IMG/VR virus record: IMGVR_UViG_3300044996_000002
Coordinates: 1 to 36,924 of that record
Strand: one strand, 5' to 3'
Length of the DNA stretch: 36,924 bases
From: a virus
In this document: piece after piece, positions 1-7,448 of the stretch
How positions within the stretch are numbered: the stretch's first letter is position 1
How the letters are laid out: every line of letters begins with the position of its first letter
Program-made: the position numbers and the translations under genes
Notes under the pieces: model-generated
Told to the model about the DNA's origin: nothing
What the model saw: the letters and a program-made list of their open reading frames with translations, nothing else
Databases searched by the model: none

Positions 1-237
1 CGAGGGAGGCCAGATTCTGCCGGAACACCTGCGGCTGGATGTTGCCGTAGATGCTGACGGCCAAGTTCTCGCAGTAGATCGAGCCAGCGCCCACCCGGTC
101 CATCTCGTATTGTTCTGACTCGTAGCTGACAACCCACGCTGACCGATCCTCGCCGCTGGTCTTGTCGGTCAGCTTGCGCACCCATGAGTTCATCTCGTCG
201 AGGTGGCACAGCAGCCCCCGCGGACGGTCTGCCGCTT
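1..237. repeat. Terminal direct repeat, left copy (circularisation overlap)
   Basis: These 237 bases recur at 36688-36924. The only difference I found is position 110 (T) against 36797 (G). Because the repeat lies inside an open reading frame that continues smoothly across the join, it is best read as the overlap of a circular or circularly permuted genome rather than as a physical end. Removing one copy gives a 36,687-bp circle. In the primase gene the mismatch changes Gln (this copy) to His (right copy) at about residue 528. Confidence 0.95.
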
Positions 238-1693
238 GGCGCACCAACTTCTGACTTGTGATGTCGGACACCGTGATCTTGAGCGGCACGGGCTGCGGGG
301 GCATCTCGGGCACATGTGGGGCTTGGTCTGCGCCCAGCATAGCCTCGGGACTGGCTGAGAACTCAAGGAACGCCTTCTTGGCGCTGGCGTAGGCCGCTTC
401 CTTACCCTCCCAGTCCAGCAGTTCCTTACCGTAGCGGGGACGGTCCTCGGCTTCGATGTTCTTCAGGGGAGAGAGCATGGGCCGGGAGCCGGGGGACTTC
501 TTGTCCGCTGGGTCACCGAGAGTCATGAGCCACAGCACTGGGGGCACACGGAAACCCGGCATGAGTTCGAGCCGGATGCGGGCGTCAACGACCCCACAGA
601 CAGCGGCCAACCCAGCGAACAAAGGGACCAAAGGGTCGCAGCCCACGCTTTCTGATATTTCAAGCGACCGCTGGCGCAGGATGCCGGGCCACAAGTCCAT
701 GTTCATGTCGGGGGGCTTGGGGCGCAGGCCGTCCACCACGTCCAGCGGGTCCATGACCGGCACGTCGATCTTGCTGAACAACTCGGACGCATCGGGCAGG
801 GGGCGCTGCCACCCGTGCTGCTTGGCAATGTGGAACAGTGTCCCCAACTTGACAGCGGTGGCCTTGTCCGGTCGAAAGCTGACCCACTGTGTCAGGATTT
901 CCCGCTCACCGGGGTATTTGAACTGGGCCGTGGACGACCACTCGTTCCACAGTTGCAACGCTTGCTCAAGCTGGTCGGTCTGGGTGCCTGCCCAGTGCAG
1001 CGCCATGCCGATGGACACCCACTCGTCACGAGAGCAGTCAGCGGGCACCGCATCGAGGGCTTGCCTGATCTCCTCCCACGAGGCGTCAACCGCGCCGTCC
1101 GTGGCGATGGTGCGCTCTTTGTCCTGCGCCAGCATCCCGCTCCAGAGGTCCAGCAGGGGCTGGGGGATCATGGGCAGACGGGTCCAGTGGCCGCTGCCTG
1201 CCCAGTGGTAGGGTTGGCGTGTTTCGGGGTGGATCGAGGGTGGCAGCACGTCCTGCACCGTGAGGCCGCTGACCGTGGCGCAACGCAACTCATAAGCGGT
1301 GATACCGTTGTGCAGAATCTTTTTACTCGGCAGCGCAGCGCCGAAGGGCATCGAGTACAGCAGCTTGCCATGCCCGGGCTTGCCCGAGTTGATCACCACG
1401 GCGTCGGGTGCATCGTAGAGGGCTTGCAGGTCGATCCCATGATCGGACAGCAGCGTGGTGGTCACAGTCCAGTTGTCGATGTCCAGAGCCATCGTGCCGC
1501 TGTACGCATGGGCCAGCCCGATACCGTAGCCCGGGGGCAGATCGGCTTGGGATTTCAGGGCGTTCTCGCGCAGGTTCCAGCCGGGGGTGCGCGGACCCTT
1601 GGTGTTGGCTGGGATGGGTACAAGGCTCCAGCCATGCCGGATGTAGGCGTCAACGGATGCCGGGTGGGATTGCACAGTATGCGCTGCTGTCAT
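1..1693 (-). CDS. Primase-polymerase / DUF3987 helicase-like protein, N-terminal part
   Basis: This is the first 564 codons of an 833-residue protein that continues across the window edge to 35879. The N-terminal 200 residues form a bifunctional primase-polymerase (archaeo-eukaryotic primase) domain: a GWSLVPIP-type opening near residue 21, the metal-binding ALDIDN motif with D71 and D73, and a GKPGHGK segment with H107. A DUF3987-type ATPase region follows. It has a degenerate Walker A, GDPADKKS at 393-400, and a Walker B-like HLDEM at 497-501. The likely role is primer synthesis and DNA unwinding at the replication fork. The ATG at 1693 overlaps the TGA of a 15-codon leader ORF. The gene is divergent from the replication operon that starts at 1883. 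Domain identity is read from motifs, and the helicase activity is inferred from the family. Confidence 0.88.
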   Translation of the reverse strand, partial: MTAAHTVQSHPASVDAYIRHGWSLVPIPANTKGPRTPGWNLRENALKSQADLPPGYGIGLAHAYSGTMALDIDNWTVTTTLLSDHGIDLQALYDAPDAVVINSGKPGHGKLLYSMPFGAALPSKKILHNGITAYELRCATVSGLTVQDVLPPSIHPETRQPYHWAGSGHWTRLPMIPQPLLDLWSGMLAQDKERTIATDGAVDASWEEIRQALDAVPADCSRDEWVSIGMALHWAGTQTDQLEQALQLWNEWSSTAQFKYPGEREILTQWVSFRPDKATAVKLGTLFHIAKQHGWQRPLPDASELFSKIDVPVMDPLDVVDGLRPKPPDMNMDLWPGILRQRSLEISESVGCDPLVPLFAGLAAVCGVVDARIRLELMPGFRVPPVLWLMTLGDPADKKSPGSRPMLSPLKNIEAEDRPRYGKELLDWEGKEAAYASAKKAFLEFSASPEAMLGADQAPHVPEMPPQPVPLKITVSDITSQKLVRQAADRPRGLLCHLDEMNSWVRKLTDKTSGEDRSAWVVSYESEQYEMDRVGAGSIYCENLAVSIYGNIQPQVFRQNLASL

Positions 1694-1737
1694 ATACTTT
1701 TCTCGCTGGTGATCGCAGTTGCCAGTGGCTTTTTCAT
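1690..1737 (-). CDS. 15-residue leader peptide coupled to the primase gene
   Basis: A short frame encodes MKKPLATAITSEKSI. It has a strong ribosome binding site (AAGGAGAG) about six bases before its ATG. Its TGA overlaps the ATG of the primase-polymerase as ATGA. The primase start has no comparable site of its own, so the leader may supply ribosomes by translational coupling. It could be a regulatory leader or only a re-initiation device. The sequence has no recognisable domain and is too short to be a transmembrane segment with confidence. Confidence 0.55.
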   Translation of the reverse strand: MKKPLATAITSEKSI

Positions 1738-1765
1738 GGAAGTCTCTCCTTCAAGTGAAAATTTA

Positions 1766-1800
1766 CCCCGGGGTTCGCAAGACCTCGGGGTTTTTCTTTT
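1766..1800 (+). terminator. Rho-independent terminator (plus strand)
   Basis: An 8-bp stem CCCCGGGG / CCTCGGGG (one G-T wobble) with a 9-base loop is followed by TTTTTCTTTT. In this orientation it would stop plus-strand (antisense) transcripts coming out of the primase region before the replication operon. Read on the minus strand there is no U tract, so primase transcripts should pass through, but the hairpin then sits just before the leader-peptide ribosome binding site. Confidence 0.7.
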
Positions 1801-1823
1801 CAGAGAAATTTCGTGTTCATGTG

Positions 1824-1851
1824 TTGCATTGTGCCACGAGTGTGCTACACT
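1824..1851 (+). promoter_or_regulatory. Promoter of the rightward replication operon
   Basis: TTGCAT (1824-1829) and TACACT (1846-1851) are separated by 16 bases, and the -10 is extended by TGC. The predicted start of transcription lies about 25 bases before the ATG at 1883. The core GTGTGCTACACTT recurs, with one base changed, at 9163-9175. Confidence 0.6.
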
Positions 1852-1856
1852 TTCAA
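1828..1856 (-). promoter_or_regulatory. Candidate promoter of the primase gene
   Basis: On the minus strand TTGAAA (1856-1851) and CACAAT (1833-1828) are 17 bases apart. The element almost completely overlaps the oppositely directed promoter at 1824-1851, so the two cannot both be occupied. The -10 is weak (four of six consensus bases), so this is a tentative call. Confidence 0.4.
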
Positions 1857-1882
1857 CATCGACACGGAAAATTTTCATCGTC

Positions 1883-2092
1883 ATGACCTTCATCAACAAA
1901 TCTGCGTACCTGACTGTCCGAGTGGCAGACAAGACGCGCCTCAAGTTTCACGCGAAGGCCAAAAAGTTCGGGACACCGAGCGAGGTCTTACGTGAACTCA
2001 TCGACGCATTCATCGAAGATCGCGTCACCATCAACCCACCTGTAACCGGTAATCCCAAGGAGAAACTCTATGTCCCTCGAAGCCAAGATTGA
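1883..2092 (+). CDS. Ribbon-helix-helix-like DNA-binding protein
   Basis: This 69-residue basic protein has a short beta-strand segment (AYLTVRVADKTRLKF) followed by two predicted helices, through TPSEVLRELIDAFIEDRV. That is the layout of Arc/CopG-type ribbon-helix-helix repressors. It would bind DNA as a dimer, probably at a short palindrome. It is the first gene of the rightward operon, directly behind a promoter, which suits an early autoregulator. The frame is open far upstream, but the ATG at 1883 fits the promoter position and the domain boundary. The ribosome binding site is weak (GGAAAA). Its 3' end overlaps the next gene by 23 bases. Which operator it binds is not known; the palindromes at 32242-32798 are one possibility. 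Confidence 0.72.
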   Translation: MTFINKSAYLTVRVADKTRLKFHAKAKKFGTPSEVLRELIDAFIEDRVTINPPVTGNPKEKLYVPRSQD

Positions 2093-2489
2093 AGCCCTGA
2101 CCCACGCTGTCGTGGCACTCACTGCAAAACTGGAGTCTGCCAATGTAGCAGCCCCGGCACCCGTTGCACAAGCATCCGCACCTGTGGCAGCACCTGCCCC
2201 GGTTGCTGCGCCTGTGGTAGCACCTGCACCCGTGGTCGCCGCCCCAGTGATGCCCGCTCCTCCGGCATTCGTGGCTCCCGCACCTGCGGCTGCGCCGGTG
2301 GCTTCTGGTGCACCGTTTACCGACGGCAAAGGTCTGATCGACTACGTGATGACAGCATACAAGGCTCTCGGCCCTCAAAAGGGTGCCATGATCCAAGGCG
2401 TCCTGACTGGTCTGGGTTACCAGAACATCAACGATGTCAAGCCCGAGCACTATGGCGCTCTGTTTGCTGGTGTTGAGGCGCTGAAGTGA
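2070..2489 (+). CDS. Hypothetical protein with Ala/Pro-rich linker
   Basis: This 139-residue protein has three parts: a short amphipathic, coiled-coil-like N-terminus (residues 1-25), a low-complexity Ala-Pro-Val linker (about 27-80), and a compact C-terminal domain of about 55 residues starting PFTDGKGLIDYVM. The ATG follows AAGGAGA at good spacing. It overlaps the preceding gene by 23 bases, and its TGA overlaps the GTG start of the DUF2800 gene. I do not recognise the family. Its place ahead of recombination and replication genes suggests a DNA-metabolism accessory role, but nothing in the sequence proves this. Confidence 0.8.
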   Translation: MSLEAKIEALTHAVVALTAKLESANVAAPAPVAQASAPVAAPAPVAAPVVAPAPVVAAPVMPAPPAFVAPAPAAAPVASGAPFTDGKGLIDYVMTAYKALGPQKGAMIQGVLTGLGYQNINDVKPEHYGALFAGVEALK

Positions 2490-3781
2490 GCGATCACGCC
2501 AAGCTGTCCCCATCGAAGCGCAGCCGCTGGGCCTTGTGCCCCGGCAGCATTCGAGAGGAGGCCAAATACCCTGACACCGGTAGCGGCCCCGCTGCTGCCG
2601 ATGGGACACACTCGCACACGTTGCTGGAGCACTGCATCAAGAACGGCTTGTCGGACCCAATGGATCAGGTGGGGGAAACCTTTGCCGATCATGAGGGTGA
2701 GTTCAAGGTCGATGCGGATCGTGCAGCGCGGGTCAAGGTCGCCATCGAGTACATCCGTGAGCGGTCCATGAACGGCATGTTCAAGGTGATCTCCGAGCAG
2801 CGCGTTGACCCCCAGCACCTGTTGGGTCGTGACGATCTGTCGGGCACCGTGGACTGCCAGATCATCGGCCCTGACTGGATCGAGATCATTGACTACAAGG
2901 ACGGCATGGGTGTGGTGAGCGCCGAGGGTAACCTTCAGCTTGAGCAGTACGGCTACGGGGTGCTGGCAGGCTACAAGCTGCCCGTGAACGTCGAGTACCC
3001 GTGCAAGACGATCCGCATGACCATCATCCAACCCAAGCTGGCTCTGAAGGGCATGAAGCCGATCACCTCGGCTGACCGCGATGTGCGTGACATGCTGACC
3101 AACATGGGTACAATCATCGTGCAAGCTGCCGCAACCGATGCACCGGATGCACCGCTTGTCCCGGGCGAAAGTCAATGTAAGTTCTGCCGCGCCAAAGGCT
3201 CTTGCGCCGCGCTGGCAGGTAACGTAATGAAGGAGGTAGGAATCATGTTCCAACCAGTCGTAACCCAAACACTCGATGTCGCGCAGCAATCTGCCGACAA
3301 AGACCCGGCCCAGATGGACGATGCCCAGATTCGTCAGATCATGGAAGCCGCTCCCCTGATGCGCCAACTCCTCGAAGCCGTCGAGAAGGAAGCCCTGCGC
3401 CGCCTCGAAGCTGGTACTCCCATCCCCGGCCTCAAACTGGTCCACGGTCGTGGCTCTCGTGCTTGGGCGCTACCCGAGGAGGAGATGGCCGAGAAGCTGG
3501 TCAAGATGGGCATCCCCAAAACCGCGATCTACGAAACCAAACTTGTCACCCCTGCCAAGGCTGAAAAGCTGACGTGGGAAAAGCGTGACGGCACGAAGGT
3601 GTCCCTGACCGACCGCCAACTTAAGCGGATGGATCAGGAGTACGTCACCAAGCTGGCTGGCAAGCTGACCGTGGTCCCCGAATCTGACAGCCGTCCCGCT
3701 GTCATCACGAATGCTGCACCGATGTTCAGTGCAGTAGAAGCAGCACCCGCTGCCGAATCCCTGCCCTCGTGGCTTTCTTAA
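2486..3781 (+). CDS. DUF2800 family PD-(D/E)XK (Cas4/RecB-like) nuclease
   Basis: This 431-residue protein matches DUF2800, a RecB/Cas4-like exonuclease family common in phage replication cassettes. Visible features are SKRSRWALCPGS near the start, ADGTHSHTLLEH, then the nuclease core GTVDCQI followed by WIEIIDYKDG (D ... D-Y-K), QLEQYGYGVL, and a C-terminal Cys cluster (QCKFCRAKGSC) that could hold an Fe-S cluster or zinc as in Cas4. The start is GTG in a GTGA overlap with the previous stop, with GAGG upstream. The neighbouring single-strand binding protein and DNA polymerase support a role in end processing during recombination or replication. Confidence 0.85.
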   Translation: MSDHAKLSPSKRSRWALCPGSIREEAKYPDTGSGPAAADGTHSHTLLEHCIKNGLSDPMDQVGETFADHEGEFKVDADRAARVKVAIEYIRERSMNGMFKVISEQRVDPQHLLGRDDLSGTVDCQIIGPDWIEIIDYKDGMGVVSAEGNLQLEQYGYGVLAGYKLPVNVEYPCKTIRMTIIQPKLALKGMKPITSADRDVRDMLTNMGTIIVQAAATDAPDAPLVPGESQCKFCRAKGSCAALAGNVMKEVGIMFQPVVTQTLDVAQQSADKDPAQMDDAQIRQIMEAAPLMRQLLEAVEKEALRRLEAGTPIPGLKLVHGRGSRAWALPEEEMAEKLVKMGIPKTAIYETKLVTPAKAEKLTWEKRDGTKVSLTDRQLKRMDQEYVTKLAGKLTVVPESDSRPAVITNAAPMFSAVEAAPAAESLPSWLS

Positions 3782-3796
3782 ACTGGAGTAATCGTA

Positions 3797-4489
3797 ATGT
3801 CTGAAATCATTTTTCTGAGTAACGTCCGTCTGTCCTTTCCCCACCTCGCCGAACCCCAGAAGCAGGTCAACGAGCAGACCGGTAAAGAGCGCATCTCGTA
3901 CAACTGCGAGTTCATCATGCCGCTCGATCACGCTGGCTTCCAGCAGTTCATGCAAAAGTACGGTGCGATGGCACTGGAGAAGTGGAAAGAACACGCCCAG
4001 ACCGTCATGGGCATGATCCAGAATGACCGCAAGCTGCGCTGCTTCGGTCGTGGTGAGGAGAAGGTCAACAAAAAGACCTTCCAGCCCTACGATGGCTACG
4101 CTGGTCATGTGTTCATCACCGCTGGCCGCGACTCGCAGCCGCAGATGATCCAAGCCGATGGCTCCCCCATCGACCCGGCCAACACGATGGCGTATCAGCA
4201 GCTCGCCCGCAAGATGTATGGTGGTTGCCGAGTCAACGCTGCCGTCAAGCCGTGGCTGCAAGAAAACAAACATGGCCGTGGCATCCGCTGCGACCTGATT
4301 GCCGTGCAGTTCGCTGGCGATGACACACCGTTTGGCGAAGGTGCCGTGGACGCATCGAACCTGTTCGGCGCTGTGGCTGGTGCACCGGGTGCTGTGGCTC
4401 CGGGCTTTGCTCCTGCTGTCCCCGGCTTTGCCGCACCTGTTGCTCCCACCATGCCGATGGGCCTGCCGCCTTTTATGACGGGTCAGTGA
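3797..4489 (+). CDS. DUF2815 single-stranded DNA-binding protein
   Basis: This 230-residue protein matches the DUF2815 family of phage OB-fold-like single-strand DNA-binding proteins. The N-terminal strand ends in NVRLSFPHL, and conserved segments include the region around CFGRGEEK, YDGYAGHVFI and CRVNAAVKPW. The last 40 residues are a flexible Ala/Pro/Gly-rich tail ending in PPFMTGQ. Such tails commonly recruit partner proteins. It lies directly between the DUF2800 nuclease and the DNA polymerase. The start follows TGGAGTAATCGTAATG, a context shared with other genes in this operon. It should coat single-stranded DNA at the fork. Confidence 0.87.
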   Translation: MSEIIFLSNVRLSFPHLAEPQKQVNEQTGKERISYNCEFIMPLDHAGFQQFMQKYGAMALEKWKEHAQTVMGMIQNDRKLRCFGRGEEKVNKKTFQPYDGYAGHVFITAGRDSQPQMIQADGSPIDPANTMAYQQLARKMYGGCRVNAAVKPWLQENKHGRGIRCDLIAVQFAGDDTPFGEGAVDASNLFGAVAGAPGAVAPGFAPAVPGFAAPVAPTMPMGLPPFMTGQ

Positions 4490-4497
4490 TTAACCCG

Positions 4498-4511
4498 GGG
4501 GCTTCGGCCCC
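4498..4511 (+). other. UUCG tetraloop hairpin between SSB and polymerase
   Basis: GGGGC-TTCG-GCCCC forms a very stable 5-bp stem with a UUCG loop in the 40-base gap after the SSB stop codon. There is no U tract behind it. It is more likely an mRNA-stabilising or attenuating hairpin than a full terminator, and it would let SSB be made in excess over the polymerase. Confidence 0.5.
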
Positions 4512-4529
4512 CGTCATCGAGTAACCGTA

Positions 4530-6401
4530 ATGAGTAACGACTATGTGTTCGATATTGAAACATTTCCCAACGTCTTCACGTTGGCGGTTGAACATGCCGA
4601 CGCCCCGCTGCGCTGGATGTTTGAGATCAGTGACTGGCGCAACGACTCCCGCGAGATCATCGAGTTCCTGACTTACCTCAAGCAAACCGATGCCCGCATG
4701 GTGGGCTTCAATAACCTCGGGTTCGATTACCCAGTCCTGCACACCCTGATCCGCATGGGTCATAGTGACGCCAACACGCTGTACCAGAAGGCGATGGCGG
4801 TCATTGGATCGCAGGACGAAGATGGCAGCAAGTGGATGCACCTCGTCAAGCCATCCGACCAGTTTGTCACTCAAATCGACCTGTTCAAGATTCACCACTT
4901 CGACAACAAGGCCCGGGCAACTAGCCTCAAGGTGCTGGAGTTCAACATGCGATCCGACAACATTGAGGACTTGCCGTTCAAGGTGGGCACCACGCTGACC
5001 CGTGAGCAGGTCGAGGTGCTCAAGAAGTACAACCAGCACGATGTGGCGCAGACCAAGGCGTTCTATCACAAGTCGCTGGACATGATTGCGTTCCGTGAAG
5101 AACTGACGCGCAAGTACGCCCGAGATTTTCTTAACCACAATGACACCAAGATCGGCAAGGACTACTTCGTCATGAAGCTGGAGGAAGCCGGTGTTGCCTG
5201 CTACGACTACGGCGACAAAGGTCGCACACCCCGGCAGACCAAGCGTCCAGTGATTCATCTCAAGGATGCCATCCTGCCGTGGATCAAGTTTGAGCAGCCT
5301 GAGTTCAACCGTGTCATGGGCTGGCTCAAGCAGCAGTCAATCACTGAAACCAAAGGGGTCTTCACTGACCTGACCGCAACCATCAATGGATTCACTTTTG
5401 TCTTCGGCCTTGGCGGCATCCACGGCTCCGTCGAATCGGAAATCATCGAGTCAGATTCTGAACACATCATCGTGGACCTCGATGTCACTTCGTACTATCC
5501 GAACTTGGCAATCACGAATGGGTTCCACCCGGCCCACCTCGGCAAAGAGTTCGTCGCCATCTACAAGTACCTGTTCGAGCAGCGCAAGTCGTACCCCAAG
5601 AAGTCCGCAGAATCGGCCATGCTGAAGCTGGCGCTCAACGGCGTCTACGGCGACAGCAACAACCAGTTCTCTGTCTTTTACGACCCGCTGTTTACCATGA
5701 GCATTACGCTCAACGGGCAACTGCTGCTGTGCTTGCTGGCCGAGGGTCTGATGCACATCCCGGGCCTGCGCCTGATCCAAGTGAACACGGACGGTCTGAC
5801 CGTGCGGGTGCCGCGCACTCACAAGGTGCTGGTCGATCTGGCCCGCATGGCGTGGCAGGAGCGCACTGGTCTGAACCTTGAGGAAGCCGTCTACAAGGCC
5901 ATGATGATCCGCGATGTCAACAACTACATCGGTGTGTTCGACCCAGCGTTTGTCAAACCCGGTGACCCCACTGTCAAGCGCAAAGGGGCTTACGAGTGGA
6001 AGGTCGGCTGGCACCAGAATGCCGGTGGTCTGGTCATCCCCAAAGTAGCCGAGAAGGTGCTGGTCGAGGGTGCGCCGATTCGTCAGACTGTTGAGAACTG
6101 GCCCGACATCATGGACTTCATGTTGCGCACCAAAGTGCCCCGCAGCAGCTACTTGGCTATCGAGTGGGACGGTAAAGGTTCCCAGTTGCAAAATACAACG
6201 CGCTACTACATTGCCGTTGGCGGCGGTCGTCTGTTCAAGTGGATGCCGCCTCTCAAGGGTAAGATCGAATGGCGCAAGATCGGCGTCGAGAGTGGCTGGA
6301 GTGTCCAGCCATGCAACGACATCAAGGATGCTGGCAAGCTGCCGGTGGACTTCGACTATTACGTCCGTGAAATTGAAAAACTCACACTGGGGTTAGCATG
6401 A
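4530..6401 (+). CDS. Family B DNA polymerase with proofreading exonuclease
   Basis: This 623-residue replicative polymerase has all three exonuclease motifs: FDIE (D8, E10), NNLGFDYP (D66), and YNQHD (Y167, D171). Polymerase motif A is DVTSYYP (D318), motif B is KLALNGVYG (K366, N370), and motif C is NTDG (D421). The first Asp of the usual DTD is Asn here. It is short for family B, close in size to protein-primed enzymes, but I see no terminal-protein gene nearby and the phage encodes its own primase-polymerase. The ATG follows GAGTAACCGTAATG. The 3' end overlaps DUF3310 by four bases (ATGA). Confidence 0.92.
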   Translation: MSNDYVFDIETFPNVFTLAVEHADAPLRWMFEISDWRNDSREIIEFLTYLKQTDARMVGFNNLGFDYPVLHTLIRMGHSDANTLYQKAMAVIGSQDEDGSKWMHLVKPSDQFVTQIDLFKIHHFDNKARATSLKVLEFNMRSDNIEDLPFKVGTTLTREQVEVLKKYNQHDVAQTKAFYHKSLDMIAFREELTRKYARDFLNHNDTKIGKDYFVMKLEEAGVACYDYGDKGRTPRQTKRPVIHLKDAILPWIKFEQPEFNRVMGWLKQQSITETKGVFTDLTATINGFTFVFGLGGIHGSVESEIIESDSEHIIVDLDVTSYYPNLAITNGFHPAHLGKEFVAIYKYLFEQRKSYPKKSAESAMLKLALNGVYGDSNNQFSVFYDPLFTMSITLNGQLLLCLLAEGLMHIPGLRLIQVNTDGLTVRVPRTHKVLVDLARMAWQERTGLNLEEAVYKAMMIRDVNNYIGVFDPAFVKPGDPTVKRKGAYEWKVGWHQNAGGLVIPKVAEKVLVEGAPIRQTVENWPDIMDFMLRTKVPRSSYLAIEWDGKGSQLQNTTRYYIAVGGGRLFKWMPPLKGKIEWRKIGVESGWSVQPCNDIKDAGKLPVDFDYYVREIEKLTLGLA

Positions 6402-6667
6402 AAGCAAGAGACATTCAAATCGGTGGTGACCACTACAAGAACATGGGCGTTGAGCCTTGGGATGTGGTGGACACATGGCCCATCGAGCAGCGCATCGGGT
6501 TCTACCGTGGTGGTGCGCTCAAGTACGTCATGCGCATGGGCACCAAGGACGAGAACGCACAAGAGATTCGCAAGGGTGCTCACTACTTGCAAAAGCTGGC
6601 TGAAGTGCTGCAAGAACGTGATGACGACATCAAGCACCAACTCGATGCGGGGTGCCGAGGTGCTTGA
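6398..6667 (+). CDS. DUF3310 protein (nucleotide kinase-like)
   Basis: This 89-residue protein has the DUF3310 signature: GGDHYKNMGVEPWDVV at the N-terminus, then a GALKYVMRMGTKD-type core and a helical C-terminus with an HYLQKLAEVL segment. Members are often annotated as nucleotide kinases, but the domain is small and lacks a P-loop, so the exact reaction is unproven. It sits among nucleotide and DNA metabolism genes. It is translationally coupled to the polymerase by an ATGA overlap, and its own end overlaps the VRR-NUC gene. Confidence 0.85.
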   Translation: MKARDIQIGGDHYKNMGVEPWDVVDTWPIEQRIGFYRGGALKYVMRMGTKDENAQEIRKGAHYLQKLAEVLQERDDDIKHQLDAGCRGA

Positions 6668-6962
6668 GAAACAAATTGAATCCAAGGTCTGCGAGTACGC
6701 CAAGACCAAGAACGTGCTGGTCTACAAGTTCACCAGCCCCGCTCGTGCTGCGGTTCCTGATCGTTTGTTCATCCGGCCTGACGGGCGCATGTGGTTCTGC
6801 GAGTTCAAACGCAGTGGTCAAAAACCCACAGAAGCACAGAAGCGTGAGCACCACAGGCTGCGCCAGCACAAGGTGTCGGTGTTCGTCATCGACAACGTAG
6901 ACGAGGGCATGGCGATGGTGGACACGATGGTGATGGGAGCAAAACCCGTGTATCATGGTTAG
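6645..6962 (+). CDS. VRR-NUC domain endonuclease
   Basis: This 105-residue single-domain PD-(D/E)XK nuclease of the VRR-NUC type has an N-terminal helix with the conserved Glu of QIESKV, then VPDRLFI (D39) and FCEFKRSG (E53, K55), and a C-terminal strand VFVIDN. Members cut branched or flapped DNA such as replication or recombination intermediates. The ATG at 6645 has no clear ribosome binding site. A GTG at 6660 in the same frame would give the more family-typical start at LEKQIE. Either way it overlaps DUF3310, by 23 or 8 bases. VRR-NUC next to an SNF2 helicase is a recurrent phage pairing, here interrupted by a homing endonuclease. Confidence 0.85.
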   Translation: MRGAEVLEKQIESKVCEYAKTKNVLVYKFTSPARAAVPDRLFIRPDGRMWFCEFKRSGQKPTEAQKREHHRLRQHKVSVFVIDNVDEGMAMVDTMVMGAKPVYHG

Positions 6963-6983
6963 AGTGCAACTCTGGCAAATATC

Positions 6984-7448
6984 ATGATCACTCAAGCCCG
7001 ACTCCACGAACTGTTTATCTACGACGCAGGCCGACTGCTGCGAATAAAAGCTGTGAAGGGATCACCCATGTTCACAGAGATCGGAACCACCAAACCGAAA
7101 GGGTATCGAGTTGCGGTCGTGGATGGAAAAACGTATCGGGTGCATCACCTCGTGTGGATGTATTTCCACGGGCACTTTGTTCCGGAGTTAGACCACATCA
7201 ACCGTAGACGATACGACAACAGGATCGAGAATTTGCGTCCCTGCAATCATTCCCAGAACCTTGGCAACGCGAGAGCGCGTGTCCACAAATACAAGGGTGT
7301 GACATTGTGCAAAGCCACTGGGAAATGGCGGGCGCAGCTGAATGGACATCTCGGTCGATTTGACACCATTGAGGAAGCAGCACTCGCGTACAACGCAGCA
7401 GCAACCGAGCACTACGGCGAATTCGCACACTTGAACAAGGTAACGTAA
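6984..7448 (+). CDS. HNH homing endonuclease with AP2 domain
   Basis: This 154-residue free-standing homing endonuclease has an HNH_3-type catalytic region (HHLVW at 54-58, ELDHINRRRYDNR at 68-80, ENLRPC) and an AP2-like DNA-binding domain in residues 102-152 (YKGVTL, GKWRAQL, FDTIEEAALAYNAAA, LN). Such genes are mobile passengers. It sits between the VRR-NUC and SNF2 genes, which are normally neighbours, so insertion here is likely. Its TAA shares one base with the SNF2 start (TAATG), so the insertion kept translational coupling. Nothing suggests it is broken. Confidence 0.88.
   Translation: MITQARLHELFIYDAGRLLRIKAVKGSPMFTEIGTTKPKGYRVAVVDGKTYRVHHLVWMYFHGHFVPELDHINRRRYDNRIENLRPCNHSQNLGNARARVHKYKGVTLCKATGKWRAQLNGHLGRFDTIEEAALAYNAAATEHYGEFAHLNKVT

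Noticed and set aside
1690-1944. An 84-codon minus-strand frame ending at 1690
   Set aside because: It runs through the terminator hairpin and both promoters. Only the last 15 codons have a ribosome binding site and a sensible position.
456-2092. Long plus-strand frames at 456-1211 and 815-1882
   Set aside because: They are antisense to the primase-polymerase, whose minus-strand frame carries clear motifs. Only the last 69 codons of the second frame (from 1883) look real.
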